Shown one piece after another: positions 41,840-49,663 of a DNA stretch of 64,000 nt. A program made the translations under genes and the position numbers. The notes under the pieces were generated by a model. The model was not told the DNA's origin. It did not search any database and was given only the letters and a program-made list of their open reading frames with translations. Source of the DNA: an uncultured Candidatus Saccharibacteria bacterium (GTDB taxonomy: Bacteria; Patescibacteria; Saccharimonadia; Saccharimonadales; UBA4665); NCBI GenBank assembly GCA_946482285.1, contig CAMLQK010000001.1:248001-312000 (forward strand), read 5' to 3'. Numbering within the stretch: position 1 is the stretch's first letter; the number at the start of each line of letters is the position of its first letter.

Positions 41840-42943
41840 ATGTCCAAAAGAGATTATTACGAAGTATTAGGCATTAGCAAAGACGCGAGCGCCGACGAGA
41901 TAAAAAAGGCGTTTCGCCGGGCTGCTATCCAGTACCATCCAGATAAAGAGTCGGGTGACGAGGCTAAGTTTAAAGAAGTCAACGAAGCATATGAAGTGCT
42001 CAAGGATCCTTCCAAAAGGCAGCGGTATGACCAGTTTGGCCATGCGGGTGTAGGTGGCGCAGCTGGTGGGGGCAGCCCCTTTGAGGGCTTTGGCGGTGCA
42101 GGGGGCCAAAATGTGCACTTTGACTTTGGTGACCTTGGTTTGGGAGATATTTTTGAAAGCTTTTTTGGTGGCCAAGGCCAGCACACGCGCGGCAAACAAG
42201 CCCGTGGCCGCGACGTAGAGGCCAAGGTTGATATCAGCTTTGAAGAAGCAGTGTTTGGCACTGAAACCAAATTGCACTTGCATATAGAAGATACTTGTAG
42301 CCATTGTAAAGGCACGACAGTTGAGCCTGGCCATGAGCTAAAGGAATGTGCAACATGTGGCGGTGCAGGCCAAGTAGTACAGCAGATGCGCACCATCTTT
42401 GGCAATATCCAGCAGGCTGCACCCTGTCCAACCTGCAAAGGCACTGGAAAGGTTCCAGAAAAAGCATGTACCGTATGCCACGGCAAGGGTACACAGCGCA
42501 AAAACCAAGAAGTCACACTTAAGATCCCTGCCGGTGTCGACGATGGTGCCACGATCCGGTTGCGCGAACATGGCGAGGCAATTGCTAACGGACCCAAAGG
42601 CGACCTTTACGTTAATATCCGTGTTAAGCCACACAAAAAATTCACACGTGAAGGTGACCTTATTTTAAGTGAAGAACACGTCAGTATGGTTGACGCTGCA
42701 CTTGGCACCGAAATAGATGTTGAGACTGTTGACGGCCCTGTCCGCATGAAAGTTCCAGCCGGAACCCAAAGCGGTACCGACTTTAAGTTGTCTAACCACG
42801 GTGTGCACCATTTGCGGGGTGCTACCCGCGGTGCGCACATTGTGACAATCGTTGTCGATACGCCAACCAAGCTCAGCAAAAAGCAAAAAGAGTTGCTCGA
42901 AGAATTTCAGGGATCCCACAAAAAAGGTTTATTCGGGCTATGA
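41840..42943 (+). CDS. dnaJ: Co-chaperone DnaJ
   Basis: 367 residues with all domains: J domain with the HPD tripeptide (YHPDKES, residue ~34), a Gly/Phe-rich linker (GGGSPFEGFGGAGG), four CxxCxGxG-type zinc repeats (CSHCKGTT, CATCGGAG, CPTCKGTG, CTVCHGKG) and the C-terminal substrate-binding barrels. It delivers clients to DnaK and stimulates its ATPase. It overlaps the next gene by 4 nt. Confidence 0.97.
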   Translation: MSKRDYYEVLGISKDASADEIKKAFRRAAIQYHPDKESGDEAKFKEVNEAYEVLKDPSKRQRYDQFGHAGVGGAAGGGSPFEGFGGAGGQNVHFDFGDLGLGDIFESFFGGQGQHTRGKQARGRDVEAKVDISFEEAVFGTETKLHLHIEDTCSHCKGTTVEPGHELKECATCGGAGQVVQQMRTIFGNIQQAAPCPTCKGTGKVPEKACTVCHGKGTQRKNQEVTLKIPAGVDDGATIRLREHGEAIANGPKGDLYVNIRVKPHKKFTREGDLILSEEHVSMVDAALGTEIDVETVDGPVRMKVPAGTQSGTDFKLSNHGVHHLRGATRGAHIVTIVVDTPTKLSKKQKELLEEFQGSHKKGLFGL

Positions 42944-43836
42944 AGCACATACTCATTGTAGCGGGTATGAGTACCATTCCGGAATATGTCGCAAACGCCA
43001 GCGAACTTGACGATTTTATGTCCGATACACTCCAGGGTGTGGCGGACTGTTCTGTGACATATCTTGACGACATAGTTTATTTAATGGATAACGGAATATT
43101 TGAGGCATTTGACTCCAGGAACCAGCGTGATGTGGCAGAATATGACGCTGTTTTTATTCGCGCACGGGGCATGAAGTCATTTATTGCCCATGCATATTAC
43201 CTTAGCCGCTATTGTCAGTACCGCGGCATCCCTTGCCCTAATGATTATTCCGCTTACTACTGTGGCACAAAGATTGCTCAAACAATTATTTTCCTCGAAG
43301 AGCAAGCGCCGTTCATAAAGACCATATACACGCTCAATAACAAAGAACTTATCAGCCGTGCCCAGCAGGAACTTACTTTCCCGTATATCCTGAAGGCGGT
43401 TAATGCTTCGCACGGAGATTCAAATCACCTCATCCGAGACCACGCTCATGCTGAACAGGTTCTTGCTGACGACCCAGAGGCTGACTTTATGGCCCAGTCA
43501 TATTGCCCAAATGACCGTGACTATCGTCTTCTGATTATGGGCGATACACAGCTGATATTTGAGCGCCGTGGCAAGGCAGATTCACACCTCAATAACACCT
43601 CCGCCGGTGGCGAGGCTACACTATCGCACGATGAGTTGCCAGAACATATAATCGCGAAAGCACATGATGTCTCGAGGCGCTTAGGACTTCAGTTGTCCGG
43701 CCCTGATATTATGCCCCACCTTGAAACCGGAGATTACTACTTTTTGGAAATTAACTCCCAGCCTCAATTGCGGACCGGTGCTTTGCTGAACGAAAAAAAG
43801 GCTCTGCTGCGATCTTTCTTTGAGACCATTCTATAG
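42940..43836 (+). CDS. ATP-grasp ligase, RimK/glutathione-synthetase-like
   Basis: 298 residues. The N-terminal half is a Rossmann-like pre-ATP-grasp domain; YILKAVNASHGDSNHLI contains the ATP-binding Lys and glycine-rich loop, DFMAQSYCPNDRDYRLLIMG the central strand, and YYFLEINSQPQL the Mg2+-binding Glu and Asn. These enzymes join a carboxylate to an amino group with ATP. Its stop-start overlap with dnaJ (ATGA) puts it in the heat-shock operon. Substrate unknown; another RimK-like gene lies at 45318. Confidence 0.8.
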   Translation: MKHILIVAGMSTIPEYVANASELDDFMSDTLQGVADCSVTYLDDIVYLMDNGIFEAFDSRNQRDVAEYDAVFIRARGMKSFIAHAYYLSRYCQYRGIPCPNDYSAYYCGTKIAQTIIFLEEQAPFIKTIYTLNNKELISRAQQELTFPYILKAVNASHGDSNHLIRDHAHAEQVLADDPEADFMAQSYCPNDRDYRLLIMGDTQLIFERRGKADSHLNNTSAGGEATLSHDELPEHIIAKAHDVSRRLGLQLSGPDIMPHLETGDYYFLEINSQPQLRTGALLNEKKALLRSFFETIL

Positions 43837-44775
43837 TTAACTCACACGAGTGCTGTGCGGTTTGTACGGCGATCCACTCATGATAAACAGGACATTTCGG
43901 TGTTCCGAGTCGCCAAAGCTTGTTTTGCTGGACTGTGCGTTCGCATTATGTCTGTCAACAACGAATGTGCCTTCATTGCTAATTGAGCGATTGCATTCTG
44001 CTTCAACTCTTTCCTGCAAGTCGGTACTAAAGTTACAGATGCGGCTACATACTAAAAACTCAAGTTTATTGTCAAGGTTGATCTGGTCAAAATGCGTGCG
44101 TATCAGTGGTTCAAGCTGTGCTAACATTGATTGATAGATAGACAAGTGTTCTGCAGGGATGTGCTGGGCGTAAAAATTAGTTTCACCAATAATACAGTGC
44201 GTATAGAGATATATAAGGAGCTGTAGCCGTTCGGGGTTGGTCGAATCAATATGCTTGCCAAGCTCATATAGGGCTACCCTGTCGATAGCGTCATCATTTA
44301 GTATGCATTTGTGCAGCAGATAAAAGAAATTGATTGCATATGTTGAAAGTACCTGAGTTGCTTCCGGATCCTTCATAAGAGCTTGTTCTAGCGATAGCAG
44401 TTCCGAAGCCGGCTTTATGTCTAGGAGTGTCTCTCTGCTGTCCAGTCCGTAGACCTCTTTCATGTGACGTACTCTAAATAACGCAAAATCAATTCCCCTC
44501 AGCTCTGGATAGCGTGCGAAAAAAGGTTCACGCCGTGAAGCGGCATTAATAAGTGCTGAGGGCGGGTTGTTAATTAGACTGGCTAGCGTTTTCGAGACGG
44601 CCTCTTTCGTATAAGGGGAGGGCACGATAGTGGCTTTCATAGCCTGTAGGTGTTGCAGGCAAGGTGGGGTGCCAAGCCATGCTGCCACACGAGTGGCAAA
44701 GTGAAACTGCTTGTCTTGAGGCAGCGCAGCAAAGTTATCAAGATAATAGGCAAGTGTCTTTTCTCGTAAGTCCAT
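43837..44775 (-). CDS. Hypothetical protein
   Basis: 312 residues, mostly helical, without signal peptide, membrane helix or known motif. The start at 44775 is chosen because a minus-strand TACTAT box ends 8 nt before it; an ATG at 44793 would lie within the promoter. It converges on the ATP-grasp gene with touching ends. Function unknown. Confidence 0.55.
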   Translation of the reverse strand: MDLREKTLAYYLDNFAALPQDKQFHFATRVAAWLGTPPCLQHLQAMKATIVPSPYTKEAVSKTLASLINNPPSALINAASRREPFFARYPELRGIDFALFRVRHMKEVYGLDSRETLLDIKPASELLSLEQALMKDPEATQVLSTYAINFFYLLHKCILNDDAIDRVALYELGKHIDSTNPERLQLLIYLYTHCIIGETNFYAQHIPAEHLSIYQSMLAQLEPLIRTHFDQINLDNKLEFLVCSRICNFSTDLQERVEAECNRSISNEGTFVVDRHNANAQSSKTSFGDSEHRNVLFIMSGSPYKPHSTRVS

Positions 44776-44783
44776 AGACTTTA

Positions 44784-44789
44784 ATAGTA
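44784..44789 (-). promoter_or_regulatory. -10 box for the hypothetical minus-strand gene
   Basis: TACTAT on the minus strand, 8 nt before the ATG at 44775; no ribosome site between. Confidence 0.45.
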
Positions 44790-44834
44790 GCACATAAGTA
44801 TGAGTCTACCATTGAAACATAAACGTTTTTGTGA

Positions 44835-44840
44835 TATAAT
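44835..44840 (+). promoter_or_regulatory. -10 box of the rimB/rimK operon, leaderless type
   Basis: TATAAT preceded by GA, 9 nt before the ATG at 44850; no Shine-Dalgarno in the gap. Confidence 0.6.
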
Positions 44841-44849
44841 ATCTGTATT

Positions 44850-45317
44850 ATGCCAGAAGAAAAAAAGAAGGTCATTGGCCGCGCAGAAATTGTGTCTTTC
44901 CCAGAGTTGGGCGTCCAGGATGTCCACGCTCGTATTGATACTGGTGCTAAGACTTCCTCTTTGTGGGCCTCGCACGCAGAAATTATTGATGATGACCTTC
45001 ATGTTACTTTATTTGAAGGTCGGGATGCCGTACAGTTAACTTTCGATGAATTTCAGCGAGTTGCCGTGGCGAGTTCCAATGGCCACATCCAACACCGCTT
45101 TAAGGTCCGTATACTGGTAAAAATTAAAGGTAAAAAAATTAGGGCTTGGTTTACACTTGCAGATCGCTCCACGCAAGTGTACCCTGTGCTTATTGGCCGG
45201 AATGTACTACTTGGCAAATTTATCGTAGATGTTAAAAAGGGCACCGCCCTTAAACAAGCTGAGTATGAACAATCGCAAAAGTTGCAAGCTACACTTAATG
45301 AGCCAAAGGAGCAATAA
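44850..45317 (+). CDS. Retropepsin-like RimB/ATP-dependent zinc protease family protein
   Basis: 155 residues of the family once called ATP-dependent zinc protease (PF05618), now seen as retropepsin-like. The signature HARIDTGAKTSSLWA holds the catalytic Asp of the DTGA motif; LIGRNVLLGKFIVD is the second conserved strand. Members are commonly encoded next to RimK, and in Pseudomonas RimB trims the glutamates RimK adds to ribosomal protein S6. Here it is directly followed by a RimK-like ligase with no gap, which supports the pairing. Confidence 0.85.
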   Translation: MPEEKKKVIGRAEIVSFPELGVQDVHARIDTGAKTSSLWASHAEIIDDDLHVTLFEGRDAVQLTFDEFQRVAVASSNGHIQHRFKVRILVKIKGKKIRAWFTLADRSTQVYPVLIGRNVLLGKFIVDVKKGTALKQAEYEQSQKLQATLNEPKEQ

Positions 45318-46223
45318 ATGAGAATCGCAATCCTATCCCGAGGTTCAGCTAACTATACTACAAAGCGACTTAAAGAAGAGGCAATTGCCCGCGGCCACGA
45401 AGTTAAGGTAATCAGCTACTCCAAGTGTTATATGGCTATCGAAAAGGGTAATCCAGTTGTGTATTACAAGGGTGAGCCACTCGATGGTTTTGACGCTATT
45501 ATCCCGCGTATTGCCCAAAGCTATACTAAATATGGTTGTGCAGTTGTGCGCCAGTTTGAAATGCGAGACGTATACACTACCGCCAAGTCGATTGCTATTG
45601 ACCGTTCACGCAATAAGCTGCGCTCGTACCAGTTATTGGCAAAAGCTGGCGTCGGCATTCCTAAAACAGTGTTTGCGCATGAAACAGCTGACCTAGAAGA
45701 CGTTATCCAAAAAGCCGGAGGTGCGCCATTGATTGTAAAGGTCGCCCGTGGTACCCACGGCAATGGTGTGGTGCTGGCAGAAAACGCCAAGGCAGCAAAG
45801 GCTGTAATGCAGGCCTTTTATGTTGAGGGTGTGAGCTTTTTGGTACAGGAATTCGTTAAGGAGTCGGCTGGTACCGACATCCGTGCTTTGGTAGTTGGCA
45901 GCCAAGTTGTGGCTAGTGTTAAGCGCCAAAGTTTGGACGACGATTTTCGATCCAACACCCATCAAGGTGGTGTGGGCAAGCCTGTGAAACTGACCCCCGA
46001 AGAAGAGCGCACTGCCGTAAAAGCAGCCAAAGCCATGGGACTGCCAATTTGTGGTGTGGATATGATGCGTTCTGAACGCGGCCCACTTGTTCTGGAGGTT
46101 AACTCGTCTGCAAGTATTAAAACACCAGAGCTGTTAACCAACCGCAACGTTGCTGCAAAGATTATTGAATACATAGAAAAAAATGCTAAGCAACGCCAAA
46201 AGAAAGATAAAGTCGGCGCATAG
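45318..46223 (+). CDS. RimK-like ATP-grasp ligase
   Basis: 301 residues, collinear with RimK: N-terminal KRLKEEAIARGHEV, DAIIPRIAQSYTKYG, then ATP-grasp with PLIVKVARGTHGNGVVLAE and LVLEVNSSASIKTPE, giving Lys, Glu and Asn ligands. RimK adds glutamates to the C-terminus of ribosomal protein S6 and can form poly-glutamate. Its start follows the retropepsin gene with no gap, and its end overlaps the DUF192 gene by 41 nt. Whether S6 is the target here is not known. Confidence 0.88.
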   Translation: MRIAILSRGSANYTTKRLKEEAIARGHEVKVISYSKCYMAIEKGNPVVYYKGEPLDGFDAIIPRIAQSYTKYGCAVVRQFEMRDVYTTAKSIAIDRSRNKLRSYQLLAKAGVGIPKTVFAHETADLEDVIQKAGGAPLIVKVARGTHGNGVVLAENAKAAKAVMQAFYVEGVSFLVQEFVKESAGTDIRALVVGSQVVASVKRQSLDDDFRSNTHQGGVGKPVKLTPEEERTAVKAAKAMGLPICGVDMMRSERGPLVLEVNSSASIKTPELLTNRNVAAKIIEYIEKNAKQRQKKDKVGA

Positions 46224-46644
46224 GCCGTTGCCGCTCATTGCGGTGGTCGCAGCACTGCTAATACTCGCGGGCTTTGTTATTTTTGGCTCCTCTCGGCCTT
46301 CTTATGTAGTCGCTCGTATGCCGGGTGGTGACATCTTTCGGCTGCACACTGCTAATACGCCTGAACAGCGCACGCGCGGCTTGTCTGATTACAAACTGCT
46401 CAACCCTAATGAAGGAATGCTGTTTATGTACGGCCAGCCCGGTGTTAAATGTATCTGGATGAAGGGGATGAACTTCCCACTTGATATCCTTTGGCTCGAT
46501 GGCTCTAAGTCTGTAACTGCTGCGGAGAGCAGGGTATTTCCAAATACCTATCCGCGACAGTTTTGCCACGAGGGCGCATATGTTATTGAGCTGCCCATCG
46601 GCACGGCCCGAGGTATTGATCCTGGCCAGCAAATTGACTTTTAA
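46183..46644 (+). CDS. DUF192 (UPF0127) family protein with membrane anchor
   Basis: 153 residues. A basic N-terminus and hydrophobic helix (about 17-35) anchor it; the DUF192 fold follows, with TPEQRTRGLSDYKLLNPNEGMLFMYG and WMKGMNFPLDILWLD, both diagnostic. The function of the family is not established. It starts inside the end of the RimK-like gene in another frame, an overlap of 41 nt, and both reading frames look genuine. Confidence 0.85.
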   Translation: MLSNAKRKIKSAHRPLPLIAVVAALLILAGFVIFGSSRPSYVVARMPGGDIFRLHTANTPEQRTRGLSDYKLLNPNEGMLFMYGQPGVKCIWMKGMNFPLDILWLDGSKSVTAAESRVFPNTYPRQFCHEGAYVIELPIGTARGIDPGQQIDF

Positions 46645-46653
46645 CGCTTATGC

Positions 46654-46659
46654 TATCAT
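46654..46659 (+). promoter_or_regulatory. -10 box of the small membrane protein gene
   Basis: TATCAT 8 nt before the ATG at 46668; no ribosome site between. Confidence 0.45.
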
Positions 46660-46667
46660 AAGAGTAC

Positions 46668-47150
46668 ATGCCTCATGATGTTCTGCTTGCTGCTATAGTT
46701 CTAATCCCCGTTATTGTGTGTACGGTGTTGCGCATTAATGCTGTCATGGTATTTCTGAGCTTGTGCCTAGGGGATATTCTGGTGAAATATGTAGCTAGTG
46801 ATGCAAATTCATTGTTAACCTTATTTGCACCAGGAGTTTCAAATAAGGTAACGAGCTTTATCCAGCTGATCGTATTGTTACTGCCGGTGGTACTGACCTC
46901 TGTTATCATGATGTTTAGCATAACAAACCGCACCAAAGTGGTAGTTAATATCCTACCAGCAATTGGCGTAGGGTACCTGGGAGTATTGTTGATTGTGCCA
47001 TTACTGCCGGCTGATATTCGCGGTAGCGTGCAATCAGCTGTTTTATGGCCTGAGTTCGTAAAACTCCAATCGCTAGTAGTCGGCGTAGTTGCTGTGCTTG
47101 GTTTGTTCTTTTTATGGCGTCAGCGCAAGCGTGGCGTGCACGAAGAGTAA
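46668..47150 (+). CDS. Small integral membrane protein, unknown
   Basis: 160 residues with about five hydrophobic helices and a short basic tail. No motif recognised; the layout recalls small channel-like or CvpA-like proteins without a sure match. It lies between the RimK operon and tRNA-Lys. Confidence 0.6.
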   Translation: MPHDVLLAAIVLIPVIVCTVLRINAVMVFLSLCLGDILVKYVASDANSLLTLFAPGVSNKVTSFIQLIVLLLPVVLTSVIMMFSITNRTKVVVNILPAIGVGYLGVLLIVPLLPADIRGSVQSAVLWPEFVKLQSLVVGVVAVLGLFFLWRQRKRGVHEE

Positions 47151-47236
47151 CGGCGGTTACCCTATTGACTTTTTAGCACTGAACAGGGATAATATAATCT
47201 GTTAACTACATAGTTTATGTAGGTTTAGCCATAGCC

Positions 47237-47313
47237 GGGCCCATAGCTCAGCCGGTTAGAGCACCTGCCTTTTAAGCAGGGTGTCCTGGGTTCGAGTCCC
47301 AGTGGGCCCTCCA
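47237..47313 (+). tRNA. tRNA-Lys (anticodon TTT)
   Basis: A 77-nt cloverleaf with encoded CCA: acceptor GGGCCCA/TGGGCCC, D stem GCTC/GAGC, anticodon loop CTTTTAA closed by CCTGC/GCAGG, T stem CTGGG/CCCAG with loop TTCGAGT. The discriminator base before CCA is T, whereas lysine tRNAs usually carry A there. The 3' part is duplicated at 47420-47441. Confidence 0.95.
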
Positions 47314-47349
47314 ATAAAAATACTTCAGCTTGCCTGGAGTATTTTTATT
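47313..47349 (+). terminator. Terminator of tRNA-Lys
   Basis: 16-bp AT-rich stem with one mismatch: 47313-47328 with 47334-47349, 5-nt loop, beginning at the A of CCA and ending in a T-rich arm. Confidence 0.85.
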
Positions 47350-47382
47350 AGTGCAGGACATCTGGGCGAGAATTAGTATGTG

Positions 47383-47407
47383 CATAATCTGCCTGCGGCA
47401 GATTATG
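47383..47407. repeat. 11-bp stem, 3-nt loop hairpin between the tRNA-Lys 3'-end copies
   Basis: CATAATCTGCC at 47383-47393 and GGCAGATTATG at 47397-47407 are perfect inverted repeats around TGC. It lies 33 nt after the first terminator and 12 nt before the copied tRNA end, the same layout as near tRNA-Met. Confidence 0.8.
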
Positions 47408-47419
47408 ACTCAGCCAGTG

Positions 47420-47448
47420 TCGAGTCCCAGTGGGCCCTCCAATAAAAA
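47420..47448 (+). repeat. Duplicated tRNA-Lys 3' end (29 bp)
   Basis: Exact copy of 47292-47320: from the T loop through the acceptor strand and CCA, plus the first AATAAAAA of the terminator. The copies are direct repeats 128 bp apart. No other part of a tRNA is present. Confidence 0.9.
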
Positions 47449-47475
47449 AGATCACTGCTGGTGGTCTTTTTTATT
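47441..47475 (+). terminator. Second terminator after the copied tRNA-Lys end
   Basis: 15-bp stem (47441-47455 with 47461-47475) with one mismatch and a 5-nt loop, different in sequence from the first except for the shared AATAAAAA start. Confidence 0.8.
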
Positions 47476-47513
47476 TGGCCTTTGACCAGTATTATGTTCA
47501 GGAAGGAGCGGAG

Positions 47514-48098
47514 ATGGAAAGACTACAGAAACTGGAAACAAGTGTTGCGGATTTATACCGGCAAAAAGACCCTAAACGGGATGAGTGGGCAGATTGGCTT
47601 GCAGATAACCATGTGTTCGTTGTAGCGGATTTTGCATCAGAATTAGCTCAGAAATATGGGGCTAATGGGGAGTTGGCGAGAGCTGCTGCGCTACTCCATG
47701 ATATTGCTGACGTTAGGATGGAGCGAAAAAATGAGCATCACGAGACAGAGAGTCTTAGTATTGCCCGCCAGTTAATGCAGGACGCAGGGTACACCGATGA
47801 TGAAATTGAACTTGTGGTTGATGATGCGATCCGATACCACAGCTGCCATGGTGATGAACGGCCGGCGTCCATGGAGGGCAAAATTTTATCGACTGCAGAT
47901 TCGATGGCTCATCTTAAGACGGACTTTTATATTTATGCTACATGGGCCTTTGGTCATGACCACCGGACTTTAGAAATGGTAAAAGCATGGACGCTCAAAA
48001 AGATAGAGCGCGACTTGAATAATAAGATGTTTTTTGATGATATCCGTAAAGAGCTTGTGCTGGACTACGAACGGATTAAAGAATTGTTTTCACGATGA
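47514..48098 (+). CDS. HD-domain hydrolase
   Basis: 194 residues from the ATG at 47514, which has AAGGAG five bases upstream; a longer frame to 47430 runs through the tRNA copy and terminator and is rejected. AALLHDIADVRMER gives the HD pair and DDAIRYHSCHGDERP a second His cluster, then LSTADSMAHLKTDFY the last Asp. This matches small HD phosphohydrolases acting on nucleotides. Substrate unknown. Confidence 0.82.
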   Translation: MERLQKLETSVADLYRQKDPKRDEWADWLADNHVFVVADFASELAQKYGANGELARAAALLHDIADVRMERKNEHHETESLSIARQLMQDAGYTDDEIELVVDDAIRYHSCHGDERPASMEGKILSTADSMAHLKTDFYIYATWAFGHDHRTLEMVKAWTLKKIERDLNNKMFFDDIRKELVLDYERIKELFSR

Positions 48099-48156
48099 TT
48101 AGCCCTGCGCGGTGAGCACATCCGTAAAAATATTAGTTATTGATGGCATGGTGTGC

Positions 48157-48162
48157 TAGCAT
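48157..48162 (+). promoter_or_regulatory. Extended -10 box of comEC
   Basis: TAGCAT with TG one base upstream, 6 nt before the GTG at 48169; no ribosome site between. Confidence 0.4.
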
Positions 48163-48168
48163 GCTGCC

Positions 48169-49641
48169 GTGCTCCAAAAGATATATCAACTGCGGATAAG
48201 TCGCCTGGCGACCGCTGTGCTTGCAAGCATAGCGGTGATCGTTGGTATCGGCCTTGCGGCTATGCTGCCACCTGGCCAGTTGTGGTGGTTGCTTCCGGCT
48301 CCGTTAGTAGTGTTGTCGTGGAGGCGTCAAAATGTATTGTTCCTACTGTGTTTTTTGGTGCTTGCGGGCGGTATTGGCTTTTGGCGGGGCGGTGTATATC
48401 AACAGCGCCTAGCGGCGTACGATGTGGTGGTCGATCAAAAAGTAGTGATTATTGGCAGCGCACATAGTGATGCGATATATGGCCGCAACGGGCAGTTGGA
48501 GTTTGATATGCGCGATGCACGCGTAGTGTCGCCTCAGGCAGTGTCTCTTCTGGGGTCACTGACTGTCAGCGGCTTTGGTGAGCCCGCTGTTTTTAAAGGG
48601 GATATCGTACAAGTAAGTGGCAAAATCAGGCGTTCAATGGGCAATAATGTGGCGCGCATCAGCTATGCCCAGTTGGAAGTCAAAAGTCATAGCGGCACGA
48701 CCATTGATGCCATACGCAGAAAGTTTGGCGCGGGTATCCAATCGGCTTTGCCAGAGCCCGCAGCTTCGTTCGCTTTGGGGATACTGGTGGGGCAGCGGGA
48801 CACAATGCCCAAAGAAATTAGTGATCAACTGAAGGCCGTTGGCCTAACGCATATTGTGGCGGTTTCGGGCTACAATTTGATGATAATTTTGCGGGCATCT
48901 GGTGCTCTTTTGAGGAATCGGTCAAAATTCCAGTACATGGTAATTAGTAGTGGGTTGGTGGGGCTTTTCCTGCTCTTTGCCGGATCAAGCCCTTCAATTG
49001 TACGGGCAAGTGTAGTGTGCGGCTTGGGCTTGGCTGCCTGGTACTATGGCCGGTCGGTGAGGCCATTGGTGCTGCTGATGGTTTCGGCGGCAGTAACGGC
49101 ATTGGCTAACCCGCTGTACGTGTGGGGAAATGTCAGCTGGTATCTCTCTTTTCTGGCATTCTTTGGGGTGTTGGTGGTGTCGCCCCTGATTGTACAGCGT
49201 ATCTATGGCATGCATAAAAAACCAGGTATGCTTATGGCGGTTATGGTTGAAAGCTTGTGTGCAGAAATTGCCACGCTGCCTTATGTGCTATATATTTTTG
49301 GACAGTTTTCGTTTGTGGGCATCTTGGCAAACGTCTTGGTTGTGGCACTTGTACCATTGGCAATGCTGCTGAGCCTTGTCGCAGGTTTAGCCGGAATGTT
49401 TTTCCCTGCGGTTGCTGGCTGGTTTGCGTGGCCTGCAACTATCCTGATTACGTATATGTTGGACATCTCGGCCCTGCTGAGTCGTGTGCCTCATGGTTTT
49501 GTGGACAACCTTGGTTTTAGCCTGCCGCTGTTTATCGTGTCGTACGGTATGATTACAGCTGTTTTATTGGTAATATGGCACCAAAATAAGCGTAAATATG
49601 GTACAATAACAGATAAGATTGATCCGGCCCAGCCGGTATAA
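48169..49641 (+). CDS. comEC: ComEC/Rec2-type DNA uptake channel, short form
   Basis: 490 residues. Two N-terminal helices, then a soluble OB-like domain (about 80-190, DUF4131-type), then the competence domain with about ten helices; GLTHIVAVSGYNLMIIL is the family signature. The protein ends after the membrane part, so the C-terminal metallo-beta-lactamase-like domain of larger ComEC proteins is absent. ComEC carries single-stranded DNA through the membrane. Pilin-like genes in the window fit a DNA-uptake role. The GTG start is preceded by a TAGCAT box. Confidence 0.87.
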   Translation: MLQKIYQLRISRLATAVLASIAVIVGIGLAAMLPPGQLWWLLPAPLVVLSWRRQNVLFLLCFLVLAGGIGFWRGGVYQQRLAAYDVVVDQKVVIIGSAHSDAIYGRNGQLEFDMRDARVVSPQAVSLLGSLTVSGFGEPAVFKGDIVQVSGKIRRSMGNNVARISYAQLEVKSHSGTTIDAIRRKFGAGIQSALPEPAASFALGILVGQRDTMPKEISDQLKAVGLTHIVAVSGYNLMIILRASGALLRNRSKFQYMVISSGLVGLFLLFAGSSPSIVRASVVCGLGLAAWYYGRSVRPLVLLMVSAAVTALANPLYVWGNVSWYLSFLAFFGVLVVSPLIVQRIYGMHKKPGMLMAVMVESLCAEIATLPYVLYIFGQFSFVGILANVLVVALVPLAMLLSLVAGLAGMFFPAVAGWFAWPATILITYMLDISALLSRVPHGFVDNLGFSLPLFIVSYGMITAVLLVIWHQNKRKYGTITDKIDPAQPV

Positions 49642-49663
49642 TACTGCGAAAGGAGCTGCAACC

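Noticed and set aside
47430..47513. N-terminal extension of the HD hydrolase
   Set aside because: It would translate the copied tRNA end and a terminator hairpin; a good ribosome site marks the ATG at 47514.
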